From positions 1-64,000 of the forward strand of contig CADCHW010000005.1 in the NCBI GenBank assembly GCA_902801245.1: a stretch of 64,000 nucleotides of DNA, read 5' to 3'. Both the position numbers and the translations under genes were made by a program. Below, piece after piece: positions 9,085-17,467 of the stretch. Position 1 is the first letter of the stretch. The number at the start of each line of letters is the position of its first letter. The DNA comes from an uncultured Ruminococcus sp. (GTDB lineage: Bacteria > Bacillota > Clostridia > Oscillospirales > Acutalibacteraceae). The notes under the pieces are model-generated. The model saw only the letters and a list, made by a program, of their open reading frames with translations, searched no databases and had not been told where the DNA came from.

Positions 9085-9639
9085 TCAGATAGACATAACT
9101 TCTTTCTGCTTTGCCTCGGAGAGAGAATCGATACTCTTAACATACTTGTCGGTCAAGTCCTGAACCTTCTTCTCGGCATTCTTCAAATCGTCCTCGGTGA
9201 TATCGCCGTTCTTTTTGAGCTTCTTCAAATCGTCGATAGTATCACGGCGGATATTTCTAACGTGAACTTTCTTAGCCTCAGCCATTTTGGCGATATCCTT
9301 TACAATCTCCTTACGTCTTTCTTCCGTAAGCGGTGGGAAGATAAGACGGATAGTCTTGCCGTCATTCTGCGGATTGATTCCGATGTCGGAAGTCTGGATA
9401 GCTCTCTCGATACCCTTAAGTACGGTAGCGTCCCAAGGCTGAATGGTGAGAGTTCTGGCTTCTGTAACGGACACAGCCGCCAACTGGTTAATCGCAGTCG
9501 GAGCACCGTAATAATCAACGGTGATTCTGTCGAGAATGTTCGGGTTTGCACGTCCTGCTCTGATTTCCTTGAACTCTACCTCAAGGTGGTCAACTCTCTT
9601 AATCATACGCTCTTCGCATTTTTTCAATGTTTCTTTCAT
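9085..9639 (-). CDS. frr: Ribosome recycling factor
   Basis: The ribosome recycling factor splits post-termination ribosomes with EF-G. Its 184 residues match the family exactly. Recognisable segments are EFKEIRAGRANPNILDRITV near the N terminus, the beta domain with LTIQPWDATVLKGIERAI, and the C-terminal helix IRRDTIDDLKKLKKNGDI. GGAGGAG precedes the ATG. It sits between pyrH (90 bp upstream) and uppS in the standard order. Confidence 0.97.
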   Translation of the reverse strand: MKETLKKCEERMIKRVDHLEVEFKEIRAGRANPNILDRITVDYYGAPTAINQLAAVSVTEARTLTIQPWDATVLKGIERAIQTSDIGINPQNDGKTIRLIFPPLTEERRKEIVKDIAKMAEAKKVHVRNIRRDTIDDLKKLKKNGDITEDDLKNAEKKVQDLTDKYVKSIDSLSEAKQKEVMSI

Positions 9640-9729
9640 GGTGAAACTCCTCCGTTTTTTATTTATTTTTAGATACCGTAAACAGTTGGTATCTTAATTC
9701 CCAAGTAAGTAATAAATATATATCATATA

Positions 9730-10437
9730 TTAATTTGAAACGACAGTACCGACATTCTCTCCGCATACAGCTCTAACAATATTCTCGGGGTCATCAAGAC
9801 TGAACACAAGAATAGGCAAATTGTTATCCATACAAAGTGAAGCAGCCGTACTGTCCATAACTGCAAGACCCTTGTCGAGTACATCGTGGAATGTGATGTT
9901 ATCGAACTTTACTGCATTGGGGTTCTTGTGTGGGTCGCTGTCATAAACACCGTCAACCATAGTAGCCTTGAGCATAATGTCGGCTTCAATCTCCGTAGCT
10001 CTCAAAGCCGCACCTGTATCTGTCGAGAAAAACGGATTGCCCGTACCGCAACCGAAAACAACCACACGTCCTTTCTCCATATGTCTTATAGCCTTATTGC
10101 GAATATACGGTTCTGCGACCTGCGGCATAGAAATAGCCGTCTGAACACGAGCTTCAACACCGAGGTTTTCGAGTGTATCGGCAACACCGAGTGCGTTAAT
10201 AACCGTAGCGAGCATACCCATATGGTCGGCTCTTGTTCTGTCCATACTGCCGCTGCTTCTTCCTCTCCAGAAGTTGCCGCCTCCCACAACGATAGCCACC
10301 TGAACACCCATATCGTTAAGCTGCTTGATAGGCTCACAGTACTTAGTGACGATATCAAAATCGATACCTGTTTTCTTATCGCCTGCCAAAGCCTCGCCGC
10401 TCAATTTCAATAACACTCTCTTATACTTAGGTTCCAT
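9730..10437 (-). CDS. pyrH: UMP kinase
   Basis: PyrH phosphorylates UMP to UDP; it belongs to the amino-acid-kinase fold, unlike eukaryotic UMP kinases. Motifs visible in the 235 residues are [13 protein letters not shown] at the N terminus, [13 protein letters not shown], and the nucleotide part [20 protein letters not shown]. The C terminus holds [20 protein letters not shown] precedes the ATG. It is the first gene of the pyrH-to-polC run; a family S repeat lies about 90 bp upstream. Confidence 0.97.
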   Translation of the reverse strand: MEPKYKRVLLKLSGEALAGDKKTGIDFDIVTKYCEPIKQLNDMGVQVAIVVGGGNFWRGRSSGSMDRTRADHMGMLATVINALGVADTLENLGVEARVQTAISMPQVAEPYIRNKAIRHMEKGRVVVFGCGTGNPFFSTDTGAALRATEIEADIMLKATMVDGVYDSDPHKNPNAVKFDNITFHDVLDKGLAVMDSTAASLCMDNNLPILVFSLDDPENIVRAVCGENVGTVVSN

Positions 10438-10523
10438 TATTTAATCAATCCTCCGACCTGTTAAATTTTACATTGCTATATATATTTTATAATAAAAATC
10501 CAAATCTGTAAACCCTTTTTTAA

Positions 10524-10584
10524 TATGTGAAGATAGTTTTTTTAATTAACAACTTCACGAACCCGACCGGCAGACAACGTCCGC
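10524..10584 (-). repeat. Family S repeat, copy S2
   Basis: TATGTGAAGATAG, then TTCACGAACCCGACC (ending 10568), directly followed by GCAGACAACGTCCGC (10570-10584), a one-base variant of the family palindrome. It lies in the 366-bp gap upstream of pyrH. Further right, 10610-10660 has an AT-rich stretch (CAGTTTTAGACCAACTTTATT) with a counterpart next to copy S4 near 51100, so the repeat unit may be longer than the core. Confidence 0.68.
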
Positions 10585-10737
10585 AAGAAATACATAAAGA
10601 AAGTTTTCCGTAATCTAATGCGGCAGTTTTAGACCAACTTTATTTTAAAAAACAACAATTACATCAATATTTTTTTGGGGTAACACTACCGTTTACAAAC
10701 CAAAGTAAAATAAGTGTAACAAAAGTTTGACTATAGA

Positions 10738-10820
10738 AAATGTCGCACCTTCGACCCTCTCCTGCGGACGTTGTCCGCCACCTTCTACCCTCTTCTGTGG
10801 GTGTTACCCACCGTTGTCCG
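10738..10820. repeat. GC-rich mosaic repeat at the 3' end of the P-type ATPase gene
   Basis: This holds an exact copy of the palindrome GCGGACGTTGTCCGC (10764-10778). In minus-strand sense two similar units, AGAGGGTAGAAGGTGGCG and AGAGGGTCGAAGGTGCGA, flank it as an imperfect tandem repeat. The ATPase stop codon lies in the loop of a TGGGTAACACCCA hairpin, so the repeat abuts and slightly enters the coding end. There is no oligo-T tract, so it is not an obvious terminator. Confidence 0.55.
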
Positions 10821-13113
10821 TTTTTGAAAATAAATACATCAATACCCAAAGTACTATTGCAGCGGATATTGCCGTGATTATCATATATACATCTATATAA
10901 GTCAATACCGATGTCAGTCCGAAAAATCCCGAAAAGAAACTGAACGCAAGCACAAATCCGCTTATCGACACTGTTATTACAAATATCCTCAGCGGTGTGA
11001 GCGGCTTGTAAATCTTTATTATCAGCATTATCCCCGTCACTGCAAGTGCCGTCACACATAATGATGAAACTTCAAGGCTGTCAAATTTGACTGTTTCTGA
11101 CAATAGCACTATCGTCAGTACTGCGGCAATATTCGTAACAGCGGCAGGCACGGAATTTTTTATCACAGTCTTTAAAAAGCTTCCGCTTATTCGTTTGTTG
11201 TTTTTCAGGAATGACAGTACAAAGGACGGAAATCCAATTGTAAGACAACTTACTAATGTCATTTGAATTGGTTCAAACGGATAAGGATAATTTATAAACA
11301 TAAATATCAATGTCATAACTGCCGAAAAAATTGTTTTTGCAAGGAACAGTGACGCACTGTTTTGCAGGTTGTTTATGGAACGTCTTCCCTCGCTGACAAC
11401 CTGCGGCAGTGAACTGAAATCCGAATCAAGAAGTACAAGCCTCGATATACTTCTTGTGGCGGCACTTCCGTTTGCAAGGGCAATTGAACAGTCACTCTCT
11501 TTCAGTGCAAGAACATCATTTACACCGTCACCGACCATTCCTACAGTATGCCCTTTGTTTTTCAGTGCGGAAACTATCAGCTTTTTCTGTGTAGGTGTGG
11601 CACGTCCGAAGATTTTATTTTCCTCGACAATGTTCGGGATATCCTCGTCACTCACTGTTGACATATCAACACAGCCACAGTCTTTGTTAAAAACCGAACC
11701 GCAAAGCTTTTGAACTGTGACAGGGTTATCTCCCGAAATAATTTTCAGCGTAACATCTTCCTGTTCAAAATATTTAAAAGTATCCGCAACACTTTCCCTA
11801 ACCTTTTCCGACATCAGCACAAAACCCTTTAACTCTATATCATCAGGTAAATTAAAATCGTTAATATCACTGTTTGTTACGGCAACTGCAATAACTCTGT
11901 ACTTCTCCAAATCGTCACTGCTCAAAGCCGAATAGTCCGCACCCGATTTGAAAATCATCTCAGCCGAACCCATTATGACATTATGAAACTCATTTGTACA
12001 AATTGCCGACCATTTTCTGTCGGAAGAAAACGGAATTTTTTTAGTTACGGTACAGTTAATGTTTTCGGAACAATAATTTTTAATCGCCGTAATTGTTGCA
12101 TTGCCGTCCTCGGAGTTGTTGGCAATCACTCTTATAAGGTTGTTAAGCTCCTCGTTATTTTCGTTTACCGCAACCGTTTTTTCAAGGTTCATCTCACCTG
12201 TAGTGACAGTTCCTGTTTTATCAAGACACAATACATCTGCTCTCGCCAATGTTTCAAGGGAATATAAATCCTGAGATAAAACATTTCTCTTTGAAAGACG
12301 TATAATGCCCATAGCAAAAACAGTGGTTATAAGTAAAACAAGACCCTCGGGAATCATTCCAATAAGTGCCGCCGCCGAGCTTTCTACAGCTTCTTTTAAA
12401 GTACTGTGAGAAAGAGTATATTGATTATAGAAAAGTAATGCCCCAAAAGGAATGATGATAATACTAATCACAACTATAATTTTTCTGATAACGTCAACTA
12501 TCTCTGAGCTTGACTTTTTGACGTATTTAATCTGCCCGAGAAGTGAATCGGCATAATTCTCACTGCCTACCCCCACAATTTTACAAAGACAATTTCCGCT
12601 TACAACAAAGCTTCCCGACAACAGCTTTTCGCCCTCTGGTTTGAAAACGGAGTCGGATTCGCCCGTCACGAGAGATTCGTTCACTTCACAGTTCCCGTTT
12701 ACAATAATACAATCGTTAGGTATTTGACAGCCGCTTTTCAGTTCAATTATATCATCTTTTACAAGCTCGTTTATATCAACACTTCGGCTTTTACCGGAAC
12801 GAATAACTGTGACTTCGGACTGATTTACTATAGAAAGCTTATCAATCACACGTTTTGAACGTATCTCCTGAATTATACCTATAAATGTATTGCAGATTAC
12901 AACAAGCATAAAAAGACAATTTTTAACAGAACCGACTTCCAGCAAAACTACTGCTATAGCTGCATTTATAAAGTTAAAAAGTGAAAATATATTTTCAAAG
13001 AAAATATGTTTATATGATTTTGTGGTTGATTTATTTTTACGTCCGTGCTTAGTGAGCTTAAGTCTTTTAGCCGCTTCTTCCTCACTAAGACCCGATATAT
13101 TAATATTATCCAT
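10804..13113 (-). CDS. Cation-transporting P-type ATPase (CtpE-like)
   Basis: A 769-residue membrane cation pump. Visible are the actuator region around VNESLVTGESD, the membrane motif MIPEGLVLL, the phosphorylation site CLDKTGTVTTGEM, and the hinge GMVGDGVNDVLALKESDCS. Transmembrane helices pair at the N-terminal side and cluster at the C terminus. The IPEGL form instead of CPC or SPC argues for a calcium- or magnesium-type pump, closest to mycobacterial CtpE, rather than a heavy-metal pump; the ion is an inference. I start at ATG 13113 (AGGTG upstream); an upstream ATG at 13185 adds 24 unlikely residues. It is monocistronic. Confidence 0.88.
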   Translation of the reverse strand: MDNINISGLSEEEAAKRLKLTKHGRKNKSTTKSYKHIFFENIFSLFNFINAAIAVVLLEVGSVKNCLFMLVVICNTFIGIIQEIRSKRVIDKLSIVNQSEVTVIRSGKSRSVDINELVKDDIIELKSGCQIPNDCIIVNGNCEVNESLVTGESDSVFKPEGEKLLSGSFVVSGNCLCKIVGVGSENYADSLLGQIKYVKKSSSEIVDVIRKIIVVISIIIIPFGALLFYNQYTLSHSTLKEAVESSAAALIGMIPEGLVLLITTVFAMGIIRLSKRNVLSQDLYSLETLARADVLCLDKTGTVTTGEMNLEKTVAVNENNEELNNLIRVIANNSEDGNATITAIKNYCSENINCTVTKKIPFSSDRKWSAICTNEFHNVIMGSAEMIFKSGADYSALSSDDLEKYRVIAVAVTNSDINDFNLPDDIELKGFVLMSEKVRESVADTFKYFEQEDVTLKIISGDNPVTVQKLCGSVFNKDCGCVDMSTVSDEDIPNIVEENKIFGRATPTQKKLIVSALKNKGHTVGMVGDGVNDVLALKESDCSIALANGSAATRSISRLVLLDSDFSSLPQVVSEGRRSINNLQNSASLFLAKTIFSAVMTLIFMFINYPYPFEPIQMTLVSCLTIGFPSFVLSFLKNNKRISGSFLKTVIKNSVPAAVTNIAAVLTIVLLSETVKFDSLEVSSLCVTALAVTGIMLIIKIYKPLTPLRIFVITVSISGFVLAFSFFSGFFGLTSVLTYIDVYMIITAISAAIVLWVLMYLFSKTDNGG

Positions 13114-13373
13114 TTTGCACCTGTATTTAATAATTAATTTATATGTAAAAAAGGATTTTTTAAGCAAAATACCGCTATTAATCAAGGTTTTGCCGCTATT
13201 ACTGCCAAATTAATTTTCCGCCGTTCGATTTACCAAATTAGAATCTTTCAAATGTGAAAAAATAATTTTGTAGTCCGGCGGCGACGGGCAGCACGTTTTT
13301 TCACACGTAAAACAGCTTTTAAAATTTTAGCTTTGAGTACCCAACCGATACTCTATTGTAAAAATTAATTTTT

Positions 13374-13484
13374 GGTCGGGTTCGTGAATTAAGGATAAAA
13401 AGGGCTATCTTCACGTACTTCATGCGGACGTTGTCCGCTTGGTCGGGTTCGTAAATTAAGGATAAAAAGGACTTGCTTCACGTG
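13374..13484 (+). repeat. Family S repeats S3a and S3b in tandem, upstream of spoIVB
   Basis: Two direct copies (13374-13417 and 13441-13484), each beginning GGTCGGGTTCGT and ending near CTTCACGT, flank the exact palindrome GCGGACGTTGTCCGC (13424-13438). The second copy stops seven bases before the spoIVB ribosome site, so the leader of spoIVB is largely repeat. The remainder of this 392-bp gap (13114-13373) is AT-rich; I see no gene or clear promoter there. Confidence 0.72.
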
Positions 13485-13505
13485 AGAAAAAAAGGAGGTG
13501 AATGT

Positions 13506-14741
13506 ATGATTAATAAAAAGTTAAATGTGCGTTGTTCGCAAGCTATAAAATGTATATCTATAATTCTAGCTGTTGTTTGCTGTGGAATTTTCGGAGTTTG
13601 CGAAAAATGTATTAAATCCTTTCCCGATGATATTACGGTTTACGGAAATGAAAATATTTCTTATAAATATTCTATCACAATTTCGCCTAATAATCAATCC
13701 ATAAAAGAAATAAAGGCTAATGCGGATATGGGCGAAAATTCGCAGATTAAAAATTTAACTCTTTTGAATATTATCCCCATAAAAGAAGTAAATGTTCACA
13801 CTGTCGAAAAAAGATTTGTAGTTCCGTGCGGCAATCTTTTCGGAATTAAATTTTACACAAAGGGTATCAGCGTTATAAACTGCAACAATATCGAGTTGGG
13901 TTTTAAAACCGTGAACCCCGGTGCGGAATGCGGACTTCGTTCCGGAGATACAATTTTAAAGATTAACGGCAAGGATATGACAAGCTGTGAAGATATGCAA
14001 ACCGAGATAACAGCAAGCGGCGGCGGAAGTCTTAATATAGAATGCGAACGTCAAGGGGAAATCTTTCACACCGTTATTACTCCGGTACAGTCGGACGGAG
14101 AATACAGGGTCGGACTTTGGATTCGTGACAGCTGTGCCGGTTTGGGTACGATGACTTTCTACGACCCCCAAACTAACAAATTCGCCGCACTGGGTCACGG
14201 AATATGCGACAGCGACACAGGCGAGCTTCTTCCGCTTGACAGTGCCGAAATCACGCAGGCGAAAATCAGTACCATTACAAAAGGCACAAACGGTTCACCC
14301 GGAATCATTAACGGCTACTTTGCAAGCGACGAAACAAGCGGCAGAGCCTTACTCAACAACGAAACCGGACTTTACGGCATTCTGGACAATCCCACTTCTT
14401 ATTTTGAGCCTATTGAGATAGCAAATATTCAAGATATCCGCAAAGGCGAAGCACAAATTTTATGCACGCTTGACGACGGCGAACCTAAATATTACAGCAT
14501 TGAAATCACGAGTGTAAACTATGACGAAAAAAATAAAACAAAAAACCTACAAATAGTGGCAACAGATAACAGACTTCTCGAAAAAACAGGGGGAATTGTA
14601 CAGGGAATGAGCGGCAGTCCGATATTACAAAACGGTAAACTTGTAGGTGCGGTAACTCACGTTTTAATAACAAATTCCGCAAAGGGTTATGGTATATTCG
14701 CTCAAAATATGTTTGATGAAATAGATAAAAAACTAAATTAA
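13506..14741 (+). CDS. spoIVB: SpoIVB peptidase (S55 family)
   Basis: SpoIVB is the serine protease secreted from the forespore that triggers pro-sigma-K processing during sporulation. The 411 residues contain an N-terminal membrane anchor (IKCISIILAVVCCGIFGVCE), a PDZ domain around residues 125-195 (GAECGLRSGDTILKINGKDM), and the S55 protease domain. The catalytic His is in AALGHGICD and the Ser in VQGMSGSPILQ. Start: AAAGGAGGTG lies just before ATG 13506; the in-frame upstream codons are ignored. spo0A follows 129 bp downstream, the conserved firmicute order. Confidence 0.96.
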   Translation: MINKKLNVRCSQAIKCISIILAVVCCGIFGVCEKCIKSFPDDITVYGNENISYKYSITISPNNQSIKEIKANADMGENSQIKNLTLLNIIPIKEVNVHTVEKRFVVPCGNLFGIKFYTKGISVINCNNIELGFKTVNPGAECGLRSGDTILKINGKDMTSCEDMQTEITASGGGSLNIECERQGEIFHTVITPVQSDGEYRVGLWIRDSCAGLGTMTFYDPQTNKFAALGHGICDSDTGELLPLDSAEITQAKISTITKGTNGSPGIINGYFASDETSGRALLNNETGLYGILDNPTSYFEPIEIANIQDIRKGEAQILCTLDDGEPKYYSIEITSVNYDEKNKTKNLQIVATDNRLLEKTGGIVQGMSGSPILQNGKLVGAVTHVLITNSAKGYGIFAQNMFDEIDKKLN

Positions 14742-14870
14742 GATTTTAATTATTACTATATTGTAACCGAAAATGACGAAATTATCATCAAGAAACTCTT
14801 GCTATTTTTACCAATTTATGGTAATATATTTACAACAAACCACTTAAAAACAAAATGGAGGAACAAATTT

Positions 14871-15653
14871 ATGGAAAATCAGATTAAGTTGTTGATAACA
14901 GAGGAAAGCACAGCATTTACTGCTGATGAAATCGGAGCATTCAGTTCCAACGGAATCGACGTAAGCTTTTGCATTAAGGACGGTAATACCGTTCTTGAAG
15001 AGATTGAAAGACAGAAGCCCGATGTCGTAATACTTGATATGTTTATGACAAGAGTTGATGCAATCGGAGTTTTGAAGGCATTCAAGAGTATGAAGCTGGA
15101 ACATAACCCGCTTTTCATTGTTGCTTCGTCGTTCGACAGTGATGTTTTACAGAAAGAGGTTATGAACTGCGGCGGCTCGTACTTTGTTTTGAAGCCGTAC
15201 AGAACAAGCAGTCTTGCCGTAAGCATTGCGGAGCTTTACAAGACTAAGAGGAACAAGGTCAGACCTATTCCGCCTGCTGTTGTGGTGGACAATTCGGCGA
15301 CTATGGAAGTTAAGGTGACGCAGATTCTGCACCAGATTGGCGTACCTGCGCATATCAAGGGTTATCATTATCTTCGTGATTCGATTATTATGTCGGTAGA
15401 AACACCCGAGATTATCAATGCTGTTACGAAGAAGCTTTACCCCTCTGTTGCGAAGAAGTATGAAACGACTTCTTCGAGAGTTGAACGTGCAATTCGTCAC
15501 GCAATTGAGGTTGCCTGGGACAGAGGTGATATGGATATTCTCAACTCTTACTTCGGCTACACTATTCACACCGGCAGAGGAAAGCCGACCAACAGCGAAT
15601 TTATCGCAATGATTTCCGACAAGCTGAGATTGCAGATTAAAACCGCATCGTAA
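14871..15653 (+). CDS. spo0A: Sporulation master regulator Spo0A
   Basis: Spo0A is a phosphorelay-activated response regulator that starts sporulation. The 260-residue protein has an N-terminal receiver whose phospho-acceptor lies in DVVILDMFM. The C-terminal Spo0A-specific DNA-binding domain carries the diagnostic recognition-helix region [20 protein letters not shown] and [14 protein letters not shown]. Start: ATG 14871 with ATGGAGGA upstream. The upstream gap contains AATGACGAAA, a loose match to a 0A-box complement, too weak to call. It ends at a strong terminator. Confidence 0.97.
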   Translation: MENQIKLLITEESTAFTADEIGAFSSNGIDVSFCIKDGNTVLEEIERQKPDVVILDMFMTRVDAIGVLKAFKSMKLEHNPLFIVASSFDSDVLQKEVMNCGGSYFVLKPYRTSSLAVSIAELYKTKRNKVRPIPPAVVVDNSATMEVKVTQILHQIGVPAHIKGYHYLRDSIIMSVETPEIINAVTKKLYPSVAKKYETTSSRVERAIRHAIEVAWDRGDMDILNSYFGYTIHTGRGKPTNSEFIAMISDKLRLQIKTAS

Positions 15654-15669
15654 TATTCGACAACAAAAA

Positions 15670-15722
15670 CACCAAGTATGTGCGTAATATCATTAATATA
15701 TGCACATACTTGGTGATATTTT
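15670..15722. terminator. Bidirectional terminator between spo0A and the beta-CASP gene
   Basis: A perfect 14-bp inverted repeat (CACCAAGTATGTGC at 15670 and its complement at 15702-15715) with an AT-rich 18-base loop. It is followed on the plus strand by ATATTTTTT and on the minus strand by TTTTTG, so it can serve both convergent genes. Confidence 0.9.
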
Positions 15723-15763
15723 TTAAAATAACTTATCCACCATAACCAACGCACAAACTCCGA

Positions 15764-17365
15764 TTACTGCTTACGTTCCCACTTATTGCAAAGTTCGTTG
15801 ATTTGGTCGGTGAATTTTGCAAGGTCTTTGTTTGCACAGCCTTTGTTCTGTTCGATAACTTCGAGCAACCTTTGCCCTGCCCTGAGAAGTCTTTCAAATA
15901 CTGCCTTTGATTTCTTGTTGACCTTTGTTTTCAGTCTGACAGTATTTCCAAAGCTAAGACATTTGTACTCAGCCAAATCATAACTTGCACCGTTATACGG
16001 AGCTGTTGCCGGAATAGTCAGTTTTCTTACGATGGTTTGTGCAAATTCATCACAAACCGTATCGTTGCCGTGATTCACAAAAACCATTTCGGGGCGGTTT
16101 TTCAGACTGTTCAGCCATTCAAGGAGCATATTCATATCCGCATGACCGCTTATTCCCTCCATAGTTTCTATAGCTGCATTGACGGCTATTTCCTCGCCGA
16201 AAAGCTTCACGGTTTTCGCACCCTCAAGAAGTGTACGTCCGAGCGTGCCCTCTGCTTGATAGCCTACAAAAAGAATTGTCGAATCTGACCGCCACAGATT
16301 ATGTTTCAAATGATGACGAATACGTCCTGCTTCACACATACCGCTTGCGGAAATGATAACTTTCGGAGTAGGGTCATTGTTGATTGCAACGGAATCCTCA
16401 CTTGTGATTGACAGATTAAGATTTGAAAACTTGATAGGGTCAATTCCTGCTTTTAAAAGTCTGAGAGTTTCCTCGTCGCAGTAGTCGTACATATCCTCGC
16501 TGTAAATTTCGGTTGCTTCGACTGCAAGCGGACTGTCAACCCAGACAGGAAAATTACCGAACTTTCTGAGAAGTCCCTGTTCTTTGATTTCTCTGATAAG
16601 ATAAAGCATTTCCTGAGTTCTGCCGACCGCAAACGACGGAATTACAACGTTGCCGCCACGTTCAAAGGTCTGATAAATAATCCTCGTAAGCTGTCCGGCA
16701 TAATCGGGACGTACTCCGTGAAGTCTGTTGCCGTAGGTTGATTCGATAATGACAAAATCCGCATACTCCGGCTTTTGAGGGTCTTTTATTAACGGACGGC
16801 TTACGTTGCCCAAATCGCCCGAGAAAAGAACGGTTTTGGTCACATCGCCCTCGGTGATTTTCACCTCAATAGACGCTGAACCCAGAAGATGACCTGCGTC
16901 GATAAACTTCACTGTCACACCGTCGGCAATTTTAATATCCTTATTGTAACTGCAAGGTTTGAAAAGCTTCATACAATCTCCGGCATCTTTAGCCGTATAC
17001 ATCGGTGAATAAAACTGACCTCCCGAACGTTTTGATTTTCTGTTCTTCCACTCTGCCTCCATTTCCTGAATGTGTGCGGAATCAATCAGCATAATGCCGC
17101 ACAGCTTGGTTGTTGCAACGGTTGTGTAAATTTTGCCGTTGAAACCTTGGGAAGCAAGAAGCGGCAGTTTACCCGAATGGTCAATATGAGCGTGAGTGAG
17201 CAGTACAAAATCAATCTCACCCGGAGAAACAGGCAGCTCACAATTTTCGTAGATGTCTATTCCCTGCTCCATTCCACAGTCAACAAGAAATTTCAAGTTA
17301 CCTGTTTCAATTAAAGTACACGAACCCGTTACTTCGTGTGCTGCACCTAAAAACGTAATCTTCAA
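15764..17365 (-). CDS. MBL-fold beta-CASP RNA-processing hydrolase
   Basis: A 533-residue metallo-beta-lactamase/beta-CASP protein of the YSH1/CPSF-73-like group, expected to be a zinc-dependent ribonuclease. Motifs are FLGAAHEVTGSCTLIE at the start, HAHIDHSGKLPLL (zinc ligands), DAGHLLGSASIEV, LFSGDLGNVSRPL, the beta-CASP segment IIESTYGNRLH, VIPSFAVGRTQEML, and a C-terminal VFVNHGND. It lacks the RNase J C-terminal domain and instead ends in a basic helical tail. The chosen start is TTG 17365 with AGGGGAG upstream; the longer frame to 17434 lacks a ribosome site. RNA as substrate is inferred from the family. Confidence 0.88.
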   Translation of the reverse strand: MKITFLGAAHEVTGSCTLIETGNLKFLVDCGMEQGIDIYENCELPVSPGEIDFVLLTHAHIDHSGKLPLLASQGFNGKIYTTVATTKLCGIMLIDSAHIQEMEAEWKNRKSKRSGGQFYSPMYTAKDAGDCMKLFKPCSYNKDIKIADGVTVKFIDAGHLLGSASIEVKITEGDVTKTVLFSGDLGNVSRPLIKDPQKPEYADFVIIESTYGNRLHGVRPDYAGQLTRIIYQTFERGGNVVIPSFAVGRTQEMLYLIREIKEQGLLRKFGNFPVWVDSPLAVEATEIYSEDMYDYCDEETLRLLKAGIDPIKFSNLNLSITSEDSVAINNDPTPKVIISASGMCEAGRIRHHLKHNLWRSDSTILFVGYQAEGTLGRTLLEGAKTVKLFGEEIAVNAAIETMEGISGHADMNMLLEWLNSLKNRPEMVFVNHGNDTVCDEFAQTIVRKLTIPATAPYNGASYDLAEYKCLSFGNTVRLKTKVNKKSKAVFERLLRAGQRLLEVIEQNKGCANKDLAKFTDQINELCNKWERKQ

Positions 17366-17401
17366 TACACTCACTCCCCTAAATTTGTAATATTGTGACA
17401 C

Positions 17402-17437
17402 GGAGTGCCTGACAGTTTTAACGCTGTCAAACACTCC
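17402..17437. other. Stem-loop in the leader of the beta-CASP gene
   Basis: GGAGTGCCTGACAG pairs with CTGTCAAACACTCC across an eight-base loop (imperfect, 12 of 14 positions). It lies 37 bases upstream of the TTG start and downstream of the CAP gene stop. There is no clear T-run on the minus strand, so it may be a leader structure or a weak terminator for the CAP gene. Confidence 0.5.
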
Positions 17438-17467
17438 TTTCTTTCACTGCTTATAATAAGCTATAAA

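Noticed and set aside
10664..11059. Frame of 131 codons overlapping the P-type ATPase end
   Set aside because: It is antisense-independent but out of frame with the clear ATPase motifs and runs through repeat sequence; there is no ribosome site.
13113..13185. 24-residue N-terminal extension of the P-type ATPase
   Set aside because: The extension has no ribosome site, while AGGTG lies at the proper distance before ATG 13113 and the family starts near there.
14745..14870. 0A-box-like AATGACGAAA upstream of spo0A
   Set aside because: Only a partial match to the TTTTGTCRAA consensus; too weak for a site call.
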